Source of the DNA: Sphagnum compactum
Lineage: Eukaryota; Bryophyta; Sphagnopsida; Sphagnales
Length of the DNA stretch: 64,000 bases
Direction: 5' to 3'
Assembly (NCBI GenBank): GCA_965153455.1
Contig: OZ234495.1
Coordinates: 22,068,875 to 22,132,874, forward strand
The stretch's first letter is position 1; each line of letters opens with the position of its first letter. The position numbers and the translations under genes were made by a program. The notes under the pieces are model-generated. The model made no database searches. It had not been told where the DNA came from and saw only the letters and a list, made by a program, of their open reading frames with translations. Positions 61,501 through 64,000 of the stretch are shown one piece after another.

Positions 61501-62870
61501 AATTACATGAAGAGTGTTATTATGACATTTTTCTTGTTTGAGCACGATAGGTTCTTCGACCAACGTTCACACATCTAATTTTTTGGTATGTTTGCTGAGT
61601 TTAATAAAAGTTTCACAAATATAGTTCACTTGTAGTTGTTTGTAATTGATTTGCATTTAACTTTCAATTCATTATAGTTCATTGTTTATTCATTTTGATT
61701 TTAAGAAGGATCTTTAAAGTTCCTTGGATGACAAACATATGGAAGTTTCCATAAAAGATGAATGAAAAAAATGTATTACACATTTGTTGCATATCACACT
61801 AATTGTCGAACTCTTGAATAAAATCATTTAATTCAATGGTGTTAACTATTCAAAATATTGACAAGGCCCCTTATGGTTTGACCATGAATGTTCTTCATGT
61901 TTTACAATAGTCATGGGATGAACAAACTTAAAGGTGAATTTATTTTTGAAAAAAGTCCCCATAATGGTTTAAACTTCACCCCCTACCTAGTAAAATCTCT
62001 GATACTTGTTGAATTGTTCCTTATTTTGAAATCTTATGTCACCACCATGATGAATTGTAACCCCAAATCCAAGATAACCAAACCTAACATTAAATCAAGA
62101 TATTGGACATGTGAATTCACCCTAACTCTAACTTAAGCCATTGCACCCACAAAACATTTCACATGACCAACATAATGTGCACACATTATGAACACAACAA
62201 AAATAATTTATTAGTTATCAACCCAGTTTCATCATAACAAATAATCAATAGAACTAATGATCGAACCCCTCCCACTAACTCCTAACCTTGTTTAGGAAAA
62301 ATGCACAAATTAAATGCGACTTGGAAATCCTTCAACACAATAATTGATGTCCCAAAAACGCATCATGAATACAATTTATCTACAACTTATTTACGCAATA
62401 TTTGAAACTTATATCCCATAATTTCATTCCGAAATGTTAAGCCCAATTTCAAGAAATATGAAACTTGCATCTTGAAATTTCATTTCGGAACATTAAGCCC
62501 AGCTTTGGGGTGCATGAAACTTGTGTCTTAGAAACTGATTCTAGAATGCTAAGCCCAACTAATTCCAAAATCAAATTTGGAATCAAATAAATTTTGTTTT
62601 TATTGTCCAGTCACAAGGCTTGAAATGTTCAATAATCATTCAGTCTTACAGGTCAAAGTGTATGTGTATAACTCTCATAGGTGGGATGCCTACCAATTTG
62701 TCAACCCCCACTAACCCTTGTTTGGCAATTATTTAGGGTGAACCAAAACGGACGAAAAAGTTATACATCCAAGTTATACTTGGATGAGAAACGTCCCACT
62801 AAAATAAACTAAAAAGAAAACAACGTGGTAGGCCACAAGATTCCATAAATTAAGAAAGACAACACATAAA
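58600..62870. other. AT-rich region, no recognisable gene
   Basis: About 4.3 kb of AT-rich sequence with only short open frames. The stretch 59042-59150 is open and slightly richer in GC (PFAKGPCITCVNPFHKW), but I recognise no protein. No LTRs, inverted repeats or RNA genes were noticed. Confidence 0.6.
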
Positions 62871-63683
62871 AAGGAGGGCCGGGAGAGGTCCGAATTGGGA
62901 CCCTAGTCCCCCATTATCCCCGAGGTTCTTACAAACCTCGCACACCTCCCCTCTTGCCTAGGCTCGAGCGATGGTGATCGAGTTCTGAGCTCCACCCACA
63001 ACCCAACTCCCCGTCCTTGCCCCCACACCCCGACTGCAACAACTGCTGCTACTATAGCAACGCGACAACGATGAAGACATAGAAAGGTAAGTTTCCTCCC
63101 GTAGTTAGCTCTTTTTTTTCTTTTGTTGCAGTAGTTTGACACCGTTGTTGTTGCGTCGATTAGTGGCGTGCGCAACACAAGACGACGATGATGACGGGAA
63201 GGGAAAGCCTCCTCGCCCCTCCTTCCTTCTACCACTAATTACCAATTTTGGGAGCTCCAAGCTCTCGATGATGGCGGTGGTGGCGGTGCTCCTCGTTACT
63301 ACGCTCCTGGACAACCAAGATAGAAGAGGAGAAAGAGAGGGGGATGGAGAGAAAGAGAGAAAGGAAAAGAAAAGAGGGGCGGGGCTTATGACAGAAACGT
63401 AGCCCTCTTCTTGTGTTGTTGAATTTGTTTTTTTTCCACACGTCTCCCAAATCTAAGTCACCGGTGGTTGCTCCTCCAACAACTCCTTCCTCCTAGCTTC
63501 CTTTCCACGTTCTAGATACCCAAGCCCCCACTAAATTCCAGTGTCAACGTGGTTCTAGATATTCACTTGTGGGGCTTGTAGCAATAGCTGGACGGGGAGA
63601 AATCGTTTACTGCTTTTAGGGTCTGCTCTCGGCTTTTGCCTACCTTTAGAAAACATCCTCAGAAGTGTCATTAAGTTTACCCC
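62871..63683. other. Moderate-GC region upstream of the last gene, no confident gene
   Basis: Purine-rich and pyrimidine-rich tracts (for example GAGAAAGAGAGAAAGGAAAAG near 63350) create overlapping open frames on both strands. None shows a recognisable domain. It may hold 5' sequence of the gene starting at 63799 or repeat DNA. Confidence 0.4.
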
Positions 63684-63692
63684 AAACCCTAA
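63684..63692 (+). promoter_or_regulatory. Telo-box AAACCCTAA
   Basis: Lies 107 bp upstream of the ATG at 63799, the same spacing as the telo-box of the splicing-factor gene. This supports the ATG as a real start. Confidence 0.5.
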
Positions 63693-63798
63693 GTGTCTCG
63701 GCTGGAGTCTCTCATAGCAGAGACGTTGAAAGCGGATAACCTTCACGTTCAAGAAAGATCTACAGACTTGACGTCATGTTTTGACCCTTGTGAAGGGC

Positions 63799-64000
63799 AT
63801 GGCCGGAGCTGCAACCGCAGGCGAGAGGGAGATTTGCATAATCGACATCGTCAATCCAATCGAGATAGAGGCAGAGCGTTTGCTTGAAATTGATAACGAC
63901 CCAAAGCTTAAGAGGGTTCTGAAGGAGTGGGAGAAACTGTTTAAGGTGGAATCGTTGAGGGTAGAGAAAATAACCGCTCGAGCCATCGTCGTCAAAAACG
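63799..64000 (+). CDS. 5' part of an unidentified gene, truncated by the window end
   Basis: An ATG at 63799 opens a frame of 67 codons that is still open at the last base. The translation starts MAGAATAGEREICIIDIVNP and continues with a charged, probably helical stretch (IEAERLLEIDNDPKLKRVLK, EWEKLFKVESLRVEK). Codon composition is balanced and unlike the AT-rich surroundings, and a telo-box lies upstream, so I believe it is a real first exon. I do not recognise the family. The opposite-strand frame over the same bases is probably a shadow. Confidence 0.6.
   Translation, partial: MAGAATAGEREICIIDIVNPIEIEAERLLEIDNDPKLKRVLKEWEKLFKVESLRVEKITARAIVVKN

Overview
This window is nuclear DNA from a land plant with a repeat-rich, AT-rich genome. 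Four things support that: spliced genes with GT-AG introns, plant telo-box motifs (AAACCCTAA) about 107 bp upstream of two start codons, a Copia-type LTR retrotransposon, and a plant-specific DUF1221/MLKL-type pseudokinase. The species cannot be named from the sequence. A seedless plant or gymnosperm would fit, but that is a guess. No tRNA, rRNA or CRISPR array was seen.

Layout. (1) 1-8200: a patchwork of AT-rich duplications and minisatellites around a four-exon Mutator-like (MULE/FAR1-type) transposase gene on the minus strand (1674-4108) whose frame is intact across all exons. (2) 8200-9200: a GC-richer, palindrome-bearing fragment that resembles LTR or leader sequence. (3) 9201-51574: a large tandem array of one unit of about 18 kb, present as two long copies (A 9201-27158, B 27159-44808) and a truncated third (C 44809-51574). 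Each copy holds the same decayed Copia element in the same 5-bp target duplication (AGGAT), so the insertion predates the triplication. After the element, A and B hold a non-coding or decayed region and then a minus-strand gene. In A this gene is intact: a DUF1221 N-terminus, a pseudokinase domain (DFG changed to GFS) and, joined in frame by a 270-bp intron, an uncharacterised C-terminal region of about 570 residues (22705-26244, 1089 aa). In B it is a pseudogene with the N-terminal third deleted, a stop, a frameshift, a dead splice acceptor and an internal inverted duplication with arms of about 0.94 kb. (4) 51575-56085: AT-rich sequence, a foldback element (53771-54093) and a frameshifted C-terminal fragment of methylmalonate-semialdehyde dehydrogenase. 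(5) 56086-58223: a complete five-exon minus-strand gene for the BCAS2/SPF27/MOS4 splicing factor. (6) 58600-63680: AT-rich sequence without recognisable genes. (7) 63799-64000: the start of an unidentified plus-strand gene that runs off the window.

How the parts relate. The most unusual feature is the A/B pair: an intact MLKL-like fusion gene and, 18 kb away, a broken paralogue rearranged into a long inverted repeat of the novel C-terminal region. If transcribed, the repeat could form double-stranded RNA matching the intact gene. In plants MOS4 and MLKL-family proteins both act in immunity. Their proximity here is noted, but nothing in the sequence shows a functional link.
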